Assembly: GCA_003254925.1 (NCBI GenBank)
Contig: QANZ01042620.1
Location: forward strand, 67,910-131,909
Origin: Chamaecrista fasciculata
Taxonomy: Eukaryota > Streptophyta > Magnoliopsida > Fabales > Fabaceae
DNA: 64,000 nucleotides
Reading direction: 5' to 3'
The notes under the pieces were generated by a model. That model was not told the origin of the DNA. It was given only the letters and a program-made list of their open reading frames with translations, and did no database searches. Below are positions 1-11,229 of the stretch, one piece after another. The translations under genes and the position numbers were made by a program. The first letter of the stretch is position 1. Each line of letters opens with the position of its first letter.

Positions 1-11
1 GGGGGGGGGGG
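1..11. other. Poly-G run at window edge
   Basis: The window opens with a run of eleven G residues directly before coding-like sequence. Together with the poly-C/N run near 5106 this looks like the edge of a poorly resolved contig or a sequencing artefact, not biology. Confidence 0.6.
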
Positions 12-1109
12 TACCACTCCGCCCGAAGACGACGTCTTGACCGCCGGGGGGAAACTGCTCCGCCGAAAGAAGTGCTTCCGACTGCCGGAGGAGTTACTGC
101 TCCACCGAAAGAGGTGATTCCGTCTGCCGGAGGGGTTACTGCTCTATCCGGGGATGGAGGTTTGAATGTTGGGGGGAATACTACCCCATCCGGAGATGGA
201 GGAATAGGGTTGTCTGCTTCGGGGTCGTTGGCGGAAAGCAGCAAAGGTCCTGATGTGGGCACATCGGGCAGGGTGACGGAGGAGCCCCTTGAGGTCCTGA
301 ATCCTCGGTACCCGGTGCCGGCTCCTAAGGGGGGAGTGTTGCCGGCGGATATTCTGAACAGCAGCATCAACCCCTTCTTATTTATGGAGTCTTCCTGTAC
401 GCGATCCGGCAAAGACCGGATGGACGACATGTTCGAGAATATTCCTCGGGATGTTGCTGGTGATGCGATTAAGCACGGCTTGGAGTCCTGCTGCCGGATG
501 GTGGTGATGTATCGGCAGTATGAGGATAGCCGTGACAAGAATGTGGTATACAAGGCAAGGATAGTCGAGTCCGAGGGGAAGGTTGCTCTATTGGAGAGGC
601 AAGTCACGGACCTTATCGCCGAGCGCACTAATCTGTGTAAGGAGCTGGAGGATGCTCGTGCCGCCAGGTGCCGAAAATTGATGAATTGCTGAGGGCAAAA
701 GCGGAGGAGCACAGCAAAGCAATCGAGGGCCTCGTGGAGGGTTACGAGTCTTCGATGGATAAGCTCCGACGGGAGAAGTGCGCTGCCGAGGACGAGTGGG
801 CCGTTGAGCGGATGGTATCTCGGACACTTCTTCAGGAGATCCGTGCCGAGAAAGATGAAATGGCGTGAAAGTCTGCGGAGGATGCTGCCTCCCTCAGGGC
901 TGGTTTCGCTCTAATGGTGGAGAAGTTGACGGCGGAGCATGCCAAGGATGTTGCCTCCCAACGGAGCCGTTGGGTATCGAAGATGGATGCTCTTCGTCGC
1001 GAGCATTCGGCCCTTATCTGTGAACTAAAGGGTGAGCATGAGCTTGCGGTGAGTCGGATGGCCACAACTCACAGCCTGTCTCTTGCTGCAATGAAGAAAG
1101 GGCTGGAGG

Positions 1110-1802
1110 TAGTACCGTCAAAACGGGCCAAACCCGCGGGTTGAACCCGGTAACCCGCACTTTTTTGGTGGGTTGGGTTGGTAAAATACCAACTCGAAAA
1201 AAATCGGGTCAGAAAAACCGGTCCGTGCGGCTCGCGAGCCCACACAGGTTTTGTACGGGTTACCCGCGGGTAACCCGTTTTTTTAAAAAAAAAAAATTTA
1301 AAAAAATGCTTCATAATTACAGCAATTGAAATTTAATGCCCACTTCAAGTCTCCAAGCAATTAAATTTTTATATATATGTTAATGTAGCAGATGTTCTTC
1401 AATATATATGTCAATCACTCAATTTAAATATATGCATATAAAAACACTAGGAATTTATATATATATATATATATGTTTTAGACGTTATTCAATTCCTAGT
1501 GTTTTTTTTATATATATGTTAATCACTCAATTTAAATTCTAACATACATGATGGTGGAATGAAATGAAAAGCCCAATTTTTTTTTTTAAAAAAAAACAAT
1601 CTGGAAAGTGCAAACCATTACAGTGAGTGAACAAAAAAAAAATCAAGTGGGTTGACGGGCCCCGCAAACCCGCACTAAAACGAGCCGGGCTATGAAAATA
1701 CTGGCCCGTTCTCAAAACGGGCCAACCCGGCTCGGCCCGCATAAATTGAACCCGCAGCGGGCCAACCCGTTTGGGTCGGGTTGGCCCGTTTTGACAGTAC
1801 CA
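1110..1802. mobile_element. hAT-type non-autonomous element with perfect 8-bp TSD
   Basis: The terminal inverted repeats are about 22 bp with two mismatches. The left begins 'tagtaccgtcaaaacgg' and the right end is its inverse. The 8-bp duplication 'gctggagg' lies on both sides (1102-1109 and 1803-1810). Subterminal regions are rich in 'cgggccaacccg'-type blocks, as in many plant hAT MITEs. The interior is AT-rich and encodes nothing. It interrupts the coiled-coil ORF of 72-2301. Confidence 0.88.
1440..1507. repeat. Inverted repeat inside the hAT element
   Basis: A 16-bp arm 'aaaaacactaggaatt' is repeated in inverted form ('aattcctagtgttttt') about 36 bp downstream, with a (TA)n tract between. 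It could form a stem-loop in the element's AT-rich core. Confidence 0.6.
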
Positions 1803-2359
1803 GCTGGAGGATACCCTGGAGAACGAGAGGGCTCAACTTCAGTGGGAAGGCCGATGCTTCTATGAGAAGGGATTTATCAACGGGGTCCGGCAAGTCCTCC
1901 ACTTCAATCCAGAGGCCACTCAAGGTTTGAATGATCTGCATCCGATGCAAGAGGTGGCGAACGGAGTGATTGTGGACCGTGTTCGTCCTTTGGAGAAGTG
2001 TCTGCCACGTCCTACTGACCCAGTTGAGAGAGGGGAATCCTCTAGGGGTAAATTGGATGTGAAGAAGATGCTCCTCGGGGTAGTAGTGAATGCTCCGGGT
2101 GTTCGTACGGCTGCTATAGGTGTGCCTCCTTCTCAGCAGGGTGAAACGCCTGGGATGGGGCTATTTGGCGGTAAGGGTGATGGGGAGGATAGTGGTGCTG
2201 CCAAAGCTGGGGAGGGTATTCCCCCGGATGACTCTACGATGGTGGATTCCTCGACGGAGGATTACCTGGTTGACAAAACTGTCTTGCCTCCGAGGGCGTA
2301 GTAGTTGCCCGTTAATGTACTCCCCTTTCCCTCTTCTCCCTTTTACTCCTTCTTCTTCC

Positions 2360-4647
2360 TGTTGGGAAATCGCCATGCACACAGCGCAGCGGAAACGGAT
2401 ATTAAATAAAATTTTTAAACCAAAAACATAAGCACATAGCGATTTCTTTCCCAATAGATCCGCTATATGGATCTGTATCAGTATAAGGACAAGAATTTAC
2501 CCAAATCGATCGGCTGTTCTTTGTGTTTACGAATATGAGGAGTCCACTCCGAGTGTGCTCCCTCCACCGGTGATCCACACGAACAGTTTGGTAGATGCCT
2601 AGGTGCTAGCCTCTTCCACTTCTCCAAGTGAACCGGGAGCCTTATCTACGGTGTTTTTGGATACAAGAACACTTCTCAAATTCCAAGACTATATGGGGCC
2701 TATGATCAAGAATCTTATTCTTGATCTCACACAACCTTGACTCACAAACCCTAAAACACTTTTAGGTTTATGCGCCACTTTCTCTCTCTAGAAATTAGGT
2801 TTGTGTTTTCTCTCTCTCTTCACCAAAAGCCAAAATCGAATTTTGCTCTTGTGAACTAGCTAAGGAAAGTCGAAATTCTCAAGGGTCATGAGGCATGGGG
2901 AAGTCGACTTTAGCTCTTATAATTATAATTAGGGTTTCCCAAAATTATATGATTATCAAATTATTAAATTATGAGATTACACTGATATCATAATTTTTAG
3001 GACTTGAATTCCTAATTATAATATTACCTTAATATTATAATTTGGATCCAAATGCAATCTTGGAGAATCAATTTGGAAGATCAAATCTTTCCAAGAGATA
3101 TCCAAGCCATGCGCCTAGTCCCCTTCCAATTTGTTGGAATTTAATAAACTAAAATAACAAACCTAACTATTAGGTAGTTATAACTAATTTGTTATTTTCC
3201 AACAATATTGATTTAAGATATTACCATAATATCTTAAGTCAATCTTTTAAATCTTGAATTTTAGTCTTTATTGAATTAAAATATTACACTAATATTTAAA
3301 TTCAAACTAGACCTAAAATTCGACTTACCCATATATATATTATTATTGAATTAAAATATTACCTTAATATATTTAATTCAATCATTTGAAATCTAGATCA
3401 AATCTATTCAAATTTCAAATCTTCAAGCCATGATTTTAATTAATAAAACATTTCTATTAATTAAAATAGGCTAGTATTAGGCGCCAACCTCATCCCTATT
3501 TATCCTAATATTAGTGAATTTAATAAATCAATAATTTCCTAACTTTTAGGAAACTTATTTAATTTATTTATTCCCAATATTATAAATAGGAATATAATTA
3601 TAAATAGCATAATCACATTATCTATTTAATAATTATTATCTATATATATATATTTAAATTTGTACCACAAATCTAAATATCATATATCTGTAGATATTTA
3701 TTCAAGACAATATTTCGTGTCCCAGACAGTCAATTGTATCTTAAACGGTGTCACCAATGTGACCCACGAATTAACCCTAATTCGTGTCCCGATGTGGCAT
3801 CTTGATCCTGCTCGTGTGTGACCCAGCAGGCCCCACGTGAAGTTGGCAGCAAGTCATCCCCATGACTTACAAGTCGAGAGCGGACTCTAGCAAGCCATCA
3901 CGACTACCCAAAACACGTGAGTTATCGTTTAACGCCGAAACGACTTAACCTCAGTACCACATTGTCCAATTCCCTTTTTGTCCTACGATATTTCGGTAAT
4001 GGATCAGGCATGGGAAAGTCATCCAAAATCCATACCTCAACTTTCTCGATTCCTTGAGTAAGTCCCAATTTCCAGTGTGGCCACACATTCCTTGGACAGA
4101 CTCATCGAGGGGCCTAGTAAAATATCTCCCATCTCTATGAGGGACAAAATTCCATCTTGGTCAACCATATTCCTCAGCACGGTAATCAACCAAACCCGTA
4201 CTTAGCCCTTATGGCTACTCTGCTACGGGTAACGTTAGACTAAGCCAAAGTCTGACAACTACAACGCCGGAATGATGAAGACCTCAGGTCTTGAGGGCAT
4301 CGTGACAGGTGTACAGGAGAAACTAGCTAATGACTAAAACCATGTAGGATTCTCCGAGTCAGTCCAGCAACTCGTAACCCCTTACGTAATTGCACCATGA
4401 CTCTCGTACCAGCATCTAGTGCATGCATCCCTATGCACCGAGGTCATGCTGGTCTTAGTTCATTTCAAGTTCCCACTCGAATGATCGACCAGGGACAGTT
4501 TAGATTAATTATCTTATAATTAATCACGGACTGTTATCACAGTAAACATGCTAATAATGTGACAACCATTAATTTATCTCTATAAATTAATTGATATGTT
4601 CACAACATATCTATAAGATGATTGGCCCTAGGGCACAATCTCCATCA
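2360..4647 (-). mobile_element. Solo LTR, Angela-like Copia type (copy 1, reverse orientation)
   Basis: The 2288-bp segment begins 'tgttgggaaat' and ends 'caatctccatca'. The 5-bp TSD 'cttcc' lies on both sides (2355-2359, 4648-4652). It is the reverse complement of the segment at 26248-28312, whose start 'tgttggagattgtgcccta' resembles the LTR start of the Angela family of Copia elements (from memory of that family). No primer-binding site, polypurine tract or coding sequence is attached, so it is a solo LTR left by LTR-LTR recombination. It sits just after the stop codon of the coiled-coil ORF. Confidence 0.8.
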
Positions 4648-4652
4648 CTTCC

Positions 4653-5105
4653 CCCTTTGTATTTGTGGTGTAACGACTGTAATGATTTGTATAGAATATT
4701 TATTATAAGAGATGCGTAGCAAGTGTTGGCGTTTTGCGTTGTTTCGCTGTTTTTGCTATGTTGCAGTATGCGTTACTTATTCGTAACGATATGTCATTAT
4801 GTTTGTGTCACGTTGTTTCCTCTTTGAGTTACTCGTGACGTGGCTAGCCGGAGCAGGTAACTCTGACCTGCAAAGCGTTGTTGCTCGTTTATCTAAGGCA
4901 TGGGGAGGCGTCCCTCCCTGCCTGTGTAGAGGAGTGAGTGCCTATCTTATCATTCGTAATAGAAAGAAAAAGGCAGAAATACGACTTTCATTAAACTTTG
5001 GATAAAGTTACATGAATTTGTCACCGAGACAAGTACTTCTTAAGCTTTGCTATGTTCCACGGGTTAGGAAGATGTCTCCCTCCCATGGTTTCCAGGCGAT
5101 ATGCC
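4653..5105. other. Non-coding remnant downstream of the decayed ORF
   Basis: This is the continuation of the element that held the ORF at 72-2301, separated from it by the solo LTR. It contains short polyadenylation-like and T-rich runs and no ORF that I trust. Confidence 0.4.
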
Positions 5106-5128
5106 CCCCCCCCCCCCCCCCNCCCCCC
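5106..5128. other. Poly-C run with N: unresolved base or gap
   Basis: A long C run is interrupted by an N at about 5122, then sequence resumes with an abrupt change in character. This is most simply a collapsed or badly read gap. Confidence 0.7.
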
Positions 5129-5466
5129 GGAGTTTCACCCTCTATATTATATATTTTCACAACTTAACATATATATTTTTGGCCCTTTTTTAATCTACTA
5201 GGCAATGTAAAATTTTATTTGACACACAGGGTACTAATTACACATAATTAAAAACTCAAGGGTATTATTTAATTTGCATAATTTCAAATTTCAAGGAGAT
5301 TATATGCACCTAACCTAAAATTGAGAGGGTTTATGTACAATTTAGCCAAATTAATAAGAATAGTATTATAGTAATGACAATTTCTTTAGTAATTTCCTCT
5401 TGTCTACATATATATGTTACATAAATTCAACAAAGATTAAATCCAAAGACGTCTTCCACACATACA
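5129..5466. other. AT-rich intergenic stretch
   Basis: I see no coding region or defined element here. It contains short phrases of the 'ctcaagggtattatttaatttgc' kind that often derive from old MITE ends. Confidence 0.4.
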
Positions 5467-5783
5467 AATATATAACGAGTAAAATAACTTTCCGGTCCCT
5501 GATTTATGCACTCGCTGACAGATAGGTCCCTGAATTTTACCCATTGTACTAGCCGGTCCCCGAATTTTGCAAACGCTGCACTAATTGGTCCCTCCGTCAT
5601 ATTGGCGTTACAAAAATGCTGACGTGGCCATAACGGACGCTGATGTGTCCCGTTATGTGCTGACGTGTCCCGTTATCGCCACGTCAGATCCCGTTATGTT
5701 GAAAAAAAAAAAGTTAAAAAAAAATAGGACCAAAACATCAGCAAAAGAAACAAATGGGAGGTTTAAATTGATTTACACCAAAG

Positions 5784-6137
5784 TTAAAAAAATGCAGCAA
5801 CTTCACCAGACTTCATCTTCTTCTCATCACCCACCGCCATAGCCGCCGTTGAATCTTCCACTACCAGATCTGGATCGCTCAGGCTGTTCAAAATCACTTC
5901 CATGTGGAACTCGATCTCCTTTGTACCCATTTTGAACAGAAAATCGACGTCCTCGTCCTCAAGTCTTCCACCGCCGCTGTCGTCGTTGAACATTTGCAGC
6001 AAATCGGCGTCGGGCAGGCCCGAGACTTGAAATTGGGAAACCGCATCGTTGCGATTGTGCAGATTTTGCGAATCGAAATAGATTGGCGTTGTGGTTGTTC
6101 TTCGTGTGGTTGTGATTGTGCAGATTTTGGGAATCAA
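5784..6137 (-). CDS. Unrecognised ORF inside the MULE, possible captured gene fragment
   Basis: An open frame of about 117 codons runs on the minus strand between the TIRs and ends with TAA near 5784. It has no ATG at its 5' edge; the first internal ATG lies much later. The central part, around GLPDADLLQMFNDD and DVDFLFKMGTKEIEFHMEV, is acidic and looks coding in composition, while the 5' part is T/N-rich low complexity. I do not recognise a family. Because non-autonomous MULEs often carry pieces of host genes (Pack-MULEs), capture is a reasonable reading, but chance openness over 350 bp cannot be excluded. Confidence 0.35.
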   Translation of the reverse strand: MIPKICTITTTRRTTTTPIYFDSQNLHNRNDAVSQFQVSGLPDADLLQMFNDDSGGGRLEDEDVDFLFKMGTKEIEFHMEVILNSLSDPDLVVEDSTAAMAVGDEKKMKSGEVAAFF

Positions 6138-6179
6138 AATAGATCATGGAATGAAGATGAAGGAAGTGGGATTTGGGAA

Positions 6180-6355
6180 TGAAGATGAAGATGATGATGA
6201 ATGAAGATGGAGATGAAGATGAAGGAAGTGGGTTTTGGGAAGGAAGTGGGTTTCGCACATGGATTTTGATCAAGGAAGTGGGATTTGGGAATGAAGATGA
6301 AGATGATGATGAATGAAGATGGAGATGAAGATGAAGATGAAGATTAAAAAAAATA
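6180..6355. repeat. GAAGAT-rich minisatellite in the MULE
   Basis: A purine-rich repeat of 'gaatgaagatgaagatgatg' units occurs twice around the phrase 'ggaagtgggatttggg'. The two blocks (about 6176-6250 and 6275-6345) are near copies. Confidence 0.7.
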
Positions 6356-6860
6356 ATTAAGTTTTAGAGTTTAGGGGTTTGGAGTTTAAGGTTTAGAATT
6401 TTTAATATTTTTAAGGATTAAATTGGAATGTTTGGAAGAATTTTGGGACACTTTACAATTTTATTTTGAGGTTTTGGGACTAAAATGAATGAAGATGATG
6501 AAAAAGAGGGGGAATTGAAAATAATGGGGTTTAGAGTTTGGGGTTTATAGTTTAGGGGTTTAGAGTTTGGGGTTTAGGGTTTTTAATACTTTTAAGGACT
6601 AAATTGGAATGTTTGGAAGAGTTTTGGGACACTTTAAAATTTATTTTGAGGATTTAGGACTAAAATGAATGCAGATGATCAACAAGAGGGGGAATTGAAA
6701 ATAAAGGGGTTTTAGAGTTTGGGGTTTGGGGTTTTAAGATTTAGGGTTTTAAATATTTTTAAGGACTAAATTGAAATGTTTGGAAGAGTTTTGGGGCACT
6801 TTACAATTTTATTTTGAGGATTTGGGACTAAAATGAATGAAGATGAGCAAAAAGAGGGGG
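6350..6860. repeat. Three tandem ~170-180-bp repeats in the MULE
   Basis: Each unit runs from a 'gagtttggggtttagggttt' block through 'aaggactaaattggaatgtt' to 'ggactaaaatgaatgaagatg'. Copies lie at about 6350-6495, 6496-6670 and 6671-6845, with small indels. They make up most of the right half of the element interior. Confidence 0.75.
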
Positions 6861-7254
6861 AATTGAGAATAAGTGGCTGGATCAATTAAGGGACCGCAAA
6901 GTACACTGGCCAAAACGCAGGGACTGGAAAATACACTACAACAATGCTGATGTGTCTCTATTTATCTATGTGGCACAATTTTTTTTTTCAACATAACGGG
7001 ATCTGACGTGGCGATAACGGGACACGTCAGCACATAACGGGACACATCAGTGTCTGTTATGGCCACGTCAGCATTTTTGTAACGCCAATATGACGGAGGG
7101 ACCAATTAGTGCAGCGTTTGCAAAATTCGGGGACCGACTAGTACAATGGGTAAAATTCAGGGACCTATCTGTCAGCGAGTGCATAAATCAGGGACCGGAA
7201 AGTTATTTTACTCAATATATAACTCAATATTCTCCGCAGTTGTAAAATCCAACC

Positions 7255-7863
7255 AATATATAAAACTAATATCCAAGAAATTGGGACTTTCATTTTCCTC
7301 CACACGTACATATATGCAACCAAAAAAAATCATGCATGGTCCCTTACAATTACAATGACGGTCCTACTTGACGCGCTTTTATTTTTCGCCACTAAAAGTA
7401 GTGTTTGTAGAGATCAATTTACTGTTTTTTTTTTTTAATAAAAAAGAGTATCAAATATTTCTTATGAAAAATATTTTTATTAATTAAAATAATAATACTA
7501 AAAAAGTCAAAGTTCTACATCTAGAGGAAACTTATAAAAAAATTGTAGAACATTCCAACTGCAATATATAAAACTAATATCCAAGAAATTGGGACTTCCT
7601 CCACACGTACATATATGCAACCAAAAAACATCATGCATGGTCCCTTACAATTACAATGACGGTCCTACTTGACGCGCTTTTATTTTTCGCCACTAAAAGT
7701 AGTGTTTGTAGAGATCAATTTACTGTTTTTTTTTTTTAATAAAAAAGAGTATCAAATATTTCTTATGAAAAATATTTTTATTAATTAAAATAATAATACT
7801 AAAAAAGTCAAAGTTCTACATCTAGAGGAAACTTATAAAAAAATTGTAGAACATTCCAACTGC
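7255..7863. repeat. Tandem duplication, period ~308 bp
   Basis: The segment starting 'aatatataaaactaatatc' at 7255 is repeated almost exactly from 7563, and a third copy of the first ~8 bp begins near 7864. Differences are few: a 6-bp difference near the start and single-base runs. It does not encode protein. Confidence 0.9.
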
Positions 7864-8402
7864 AATATATATAAAGTAGGCAAAATTGTCATTTATAATT
7901 TATATATTAATTCTTAATTCTAATCACATTAATATTTAACTCTCAACCAACCAAGTTCATTCTTTTCTTATCTAATTTTATAACTATACATCAACTGTTT
8001 TGAGTGATTATTATTAATTTCTTTTCTCATTCATGTAACTATATGCATGACACTGATACCCAAAAAAAATTTATTCGTCTTTTCTATATCTCACGATTCA
8101 TAATATTTATCTAGTCTTCTATATAAATTCTATTGTTTAAAATAATTAAAAATAATAACTAAAGCACAATGAGTAATTTAATTTCCTATTTTTTAATAGT
8201 AGTAGTGACTTCAAATTAAAAATATTTATTTATGTCATTATTAAATGATTTTTCTCAGAATAAGAATTTATATATATATATATATATTTCATTAATTACA
8301 AACAATTTTTTTACAATTTGAAAGTACTTTTTACTATTGTATTTAAAAGCAGAATAACGTTTTTAATTAGAAAGATTTTCTACACAAAAAGGCAAGTTTA
8401 AA
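7864..8402. other. AT-rich intergenic stretch
   Basis: No gene or element boundary is visible. A (TA)n tract lies near 8270-8288. Confidence 0.4.
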
Positions 8403-9199
8403 AAATATAAAGGCGAAACTCTCAATGTATGAGGTCATTTTTAGTTATAACCTCAATGTTCTTTTTTGGTCAATTATACCCCCAACATTTCACATTTGAG
8501 TCAATTATACTCCAACCCCTAACTAATTACAGAATAGTCCAGAATGTTTGTCATATTTAACAAACAAGTCCTTAGAAGCCATTAACAATCCTCCTTCTCT
8601 TACCCTAAAACATCACCACCACACTGCATCATCGTCGTCCACTCTGTCCTTGTTTCCGTCGACATGGTCCTTCTTGTCATCGTCCCTAACCTCCCGGTCT
8701 CCCCTAAATTACGTCGTTCTCATCACTTTTCCTCCCTTTACAACTACCTCTCTCACTCATCTTCTCTATTTTGCCTCTCTCTCCAAAGGGGTTTTGAAGT
8801 TACTTTACTTCTCAATTTCGACGACCACGACGGTGACAATAGGCCCAATAATTAGGAGGCCCAAATGGCAGCAGCTGACCCACGAGATGAGTTGTAAGGG
8901 CGAGAACACCCTACATCTCATTAGGACAAGGACACCCAGAACGATAATGGGTGTGGGCGTCCACAAGGCAAAAGGTCGCAAGGAATAAGGAAACATTCCT
9001 TGAAACAATCAGGAACCAATCAAGGATCAACCAAAATCCGCAGTCAATTAGGAAGATCCTCCCCATGGATTCTGCCTTGGCCATCAAGGCGCCTTGCACA
9101 AGAAAGGAAACTTCGTGGGAGCCAAGGATCACAATCAGATCATCAGAGATCTCAATCAACATCCAGGCATTAATGGCAACACTACAAAAAAATAGGGTT

Positions 9200-9545
9200 T
9201 TAGCGACAATTTTACATGTGGTTTAGCAACGGTTATGACCGTCGCTACATATCTAACGACGGTTCTGCAAATCGTCGTTAAACGCAGCGTCGGCAGCCCT
9301 TTAGCGACGGTTTTAACGACCGTAGGGATAATCGTTGCAAGACAAATTTTAGCGACGGTTTGAACCGTCGCTATCTGACAACTATAATTCTCGCCTATGG
9401 ACACGATAACGACGGTTTCAACCGTCGTTAGCCTACTGCATGTTAGCTAACGCTAACACTTAACATCGATTGGAACCGTCGCTATATGACTGAATTTAGC
9501 ATTCAGATGCCGACGGTTATAACCATCGCTAGCATTATTATTATT
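9200..9545. repeat. Subterminal repeat array of the CACTA element
   Basis: At least eight copies of 'gcgacggtt' or its inverse 'aaccgtcgct', with variants such as 'acgacggtt', occur in both orientations within 350 bp. A shorter set ('accgacgct', 'atcgacgctt') lies at 13630-13745. Such arrays are the known binding platform of CACTA accessory proteins. Confidence 0.85.
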
Positions 9546-10013
9546 ATTATTTTGTATAAATATCATTACTTGCTAAATCTTTATTTTTTGGCCTGAGTTT
9601 TTTAAACTTGATAATTAAATTAATTCAATCCTCTAAAATTATATATTCCAATAACAAAAATAAATTGACAATAACCTTAAAAGTTACATAAAAAACCAAA
9701 TTTATGTTATTAAAATTAAAACATTACAAAAGTTTTAACATATATGGCATACATTATATGTCTTCAATACCAAATGTAAATGCATAATCCTAACATTTAA
9801 ATATCAAACAAGTGATTACAAAATATTATATGTTCATAGTGGCGGGTCATGTCATGACTAGCTCCTGATGATGGCCTACTTTCTATTGGTGATGCTTCTA
9901 TGCTACCTACATCAGGTGGCTATAAAAAAAATTAAAAACATGTAAGAATACATATATATATATATATAAGAAATTATTATAGTATATCAATCATTGAAAA
10001 GATAAATACTTAC

Positions 10014-10226
10014 TAGACCAACAAACGAGGGAGGAATCTTAATTTCCATATGCTCAACTAAATACTTAAGTATGCCACCCGTTCGAGCTTGCTCACGAGC
10101 TCTCTAAGCTTGTTCACGAGCTCTCTCAACTTGCTCATGAGCTCTCTCAGCAGCTAACATTTCAAAAATTTTAGGAGTATATGATGGTTGAGATTGTTCT
10201 TCAACAATCTTTTCTTGAATTTTTTC
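10014..10226 (-). pseudogene. Exon remnant of a TNPA / Transposase_24-like protein
   Basis: On the minus strand a 213-bp segment is bounded by an acceptor-like 'ttttcag' (upstream, 10227-10233) and a donor-like 'gtaagt' (10008-10013). It reads a basic/acidic helix with repeated 'AERAHEQ' and 'RAREQA' heptads followed by 'GGILKYLVEHMEIKIPP'. An in-frame TAG interrupts the heptads near 10106. The (A/R)-E-R-A-x-E-Q repeats are typical of the C-terminal region of plant Ptta/En/Spm transposase-family proteins. This is the best evidence of former coding capacity in the element. Confidence 0.55.
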
Positions 10227-11033
10227 CTGAAAATAATTATGATATATAGGCTATTACACATGTTCTAAAATTAAATAATTCCTTCAAATACACAGCGAAA
10301 TGGACAGATTACCGTAAATGGATATCAAGTATCAATATAAAGAAATCTGGTTATCTAGTGCAGCCAAGACTAGGCAGAGTATTTTGATCAATATAAAGAA
10401 ACAACAAAAAGCTTTTTTATTTTCAAAGGTAGTATGTCTAGAGCAGGAGCTGCTTTATAATTGCCAATTCAATACCATTTATTCCACATCCATAACAAAA
10501 ACACCCCAATCAAACTCTAATACTTTTATAATTCAAGCTTCATAGCAGTAGATAATTAACATTGAAGCTTCAACCGTTGATTATAGTTAATAATGTAAAG
10601 AGGATTTCATCTAGAACCACTCCTCTAATTTATTACTTCACACATATATATCCACTGTATGTTTAATGCATATCATGGCATTAAATACATAACTAGCTAG
10701 TGATGATGATATCAAGGAAAAACTCAAACACTTGTTTCCCACTTTTCCCTTCTGTCATATATATATATATATATATATATAGCACACTCAAATTTTCTGG
10801 TCAGCACAGGTTGAGAGTACAAATACATAACGATATGAGATCAGTACATGTAATATTGCTCAAATCCTAAAGATCAGTACATGAAAAATGGAACTTAAAG
10901 TGGCTAAAGCATGAGCAAAAAGCTTGCAAAATGCAAACTGACCAGCAATTACAGTTTTACAAACAGATATATAACAGAGTTGAGTTTCAGTTTTAACAAA
11001 AAATAATCTGTTTTAACCTTACCGCTATTAATC

Positions 11034-11229
11034 GTGCCTCATCATTCACATAGAATCAACGTGTTGAGAAGTAGAAACAACATGCGGAGAAGTAGAATCA
11101 ACACGCTGGGAAGTGGCCTCAACTTGCTCATCATCTTCATCTGTCTTCATGGGAGGTTGAGCCATGTATTGTTCGAGCAATTTTGGCTATATTTGCTAGA
11201 GAAGATCGTGGACACTTAGGTGGCATCCT
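11034..11229 (-). pseudogene. Possible upstream exon of the same CACTA gene
   Basis: Minus-strand ATG codons near 11225 (MPPKCPRSSLANIAKI...) and near 11164 (MAQPPMKTDEDDEQVEA...) open short frames rich in D, E, S and T, ending within 130 bp. The position upstream of the exon at 10014-10226 on the same strand suggests a leader exon of the accessory gene. No homology can be established from sequence alone. Confidence 0.3.

Larger units (their letters stand above)
72..2301 (+). pseudogene. Decayed coiled-coil ORF, probably the C-terminal half of a Tat-type retrotransposon accessory ORF
   Basis: Three reading-frame segments follow one another: 72-692, then 668-868 in another frame, then 914-1109 continuing at 1811-2301 beyond a hAT insertion. 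The first part has short repeats around a PSAGGVTAL-type motif and a folded-looking stretch (residues ~95-170). The rest is rich in E, K, R and L with heptad character, so probably a coiled coil. The segments around the hAT join in frame when the element and one TSD copy are removed. The ORF stops at 2299-2301. The architecture resembles the antisense ORF at 20388-33965, so I infer the same family (Pfam Transposase_28, 'putative gypsy type transposon'), but the diagnostic N-terminal domain is outside the window. Frameshifts near 680 and 870 and the insertion make it non-functional. Confidence 0.5.
5477..7213. mobile_element. Mutator-like element (MULE) with long TIRs
   Basis: The left arm 5477-5712 and right arm 6978-7213 are inverted repeats of about 236 bp with only a few mismatches, starting 'gagtaaaataactttccgg'. 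A 10-bp direct repeat 'aatatataac' flanks the element (5467-5476 and 7214-7223), within the size range of Mutator TSDs. The TIRs contain internal sub-repeats built on 'cgttatgtgctgacgtgtcc'. No transposase is encoded. The interior holds a minus-strand ORF and three tandem repeats. The near identity of the arms suggests recent activity. Confidence 0.88.

Noticed and set aside
1690-1950. A minus-strand ORF spanning the hAT right end
   Set aside because: It crosses a transposon boundary and mixes two unrelated sequences.
8548-8833. Ser/Thr-rich ORFs in the left half of the outer MULE
   Set aside because: Low-complexity composition, no motif, and cut off by the LTR; not enough to call a gene.
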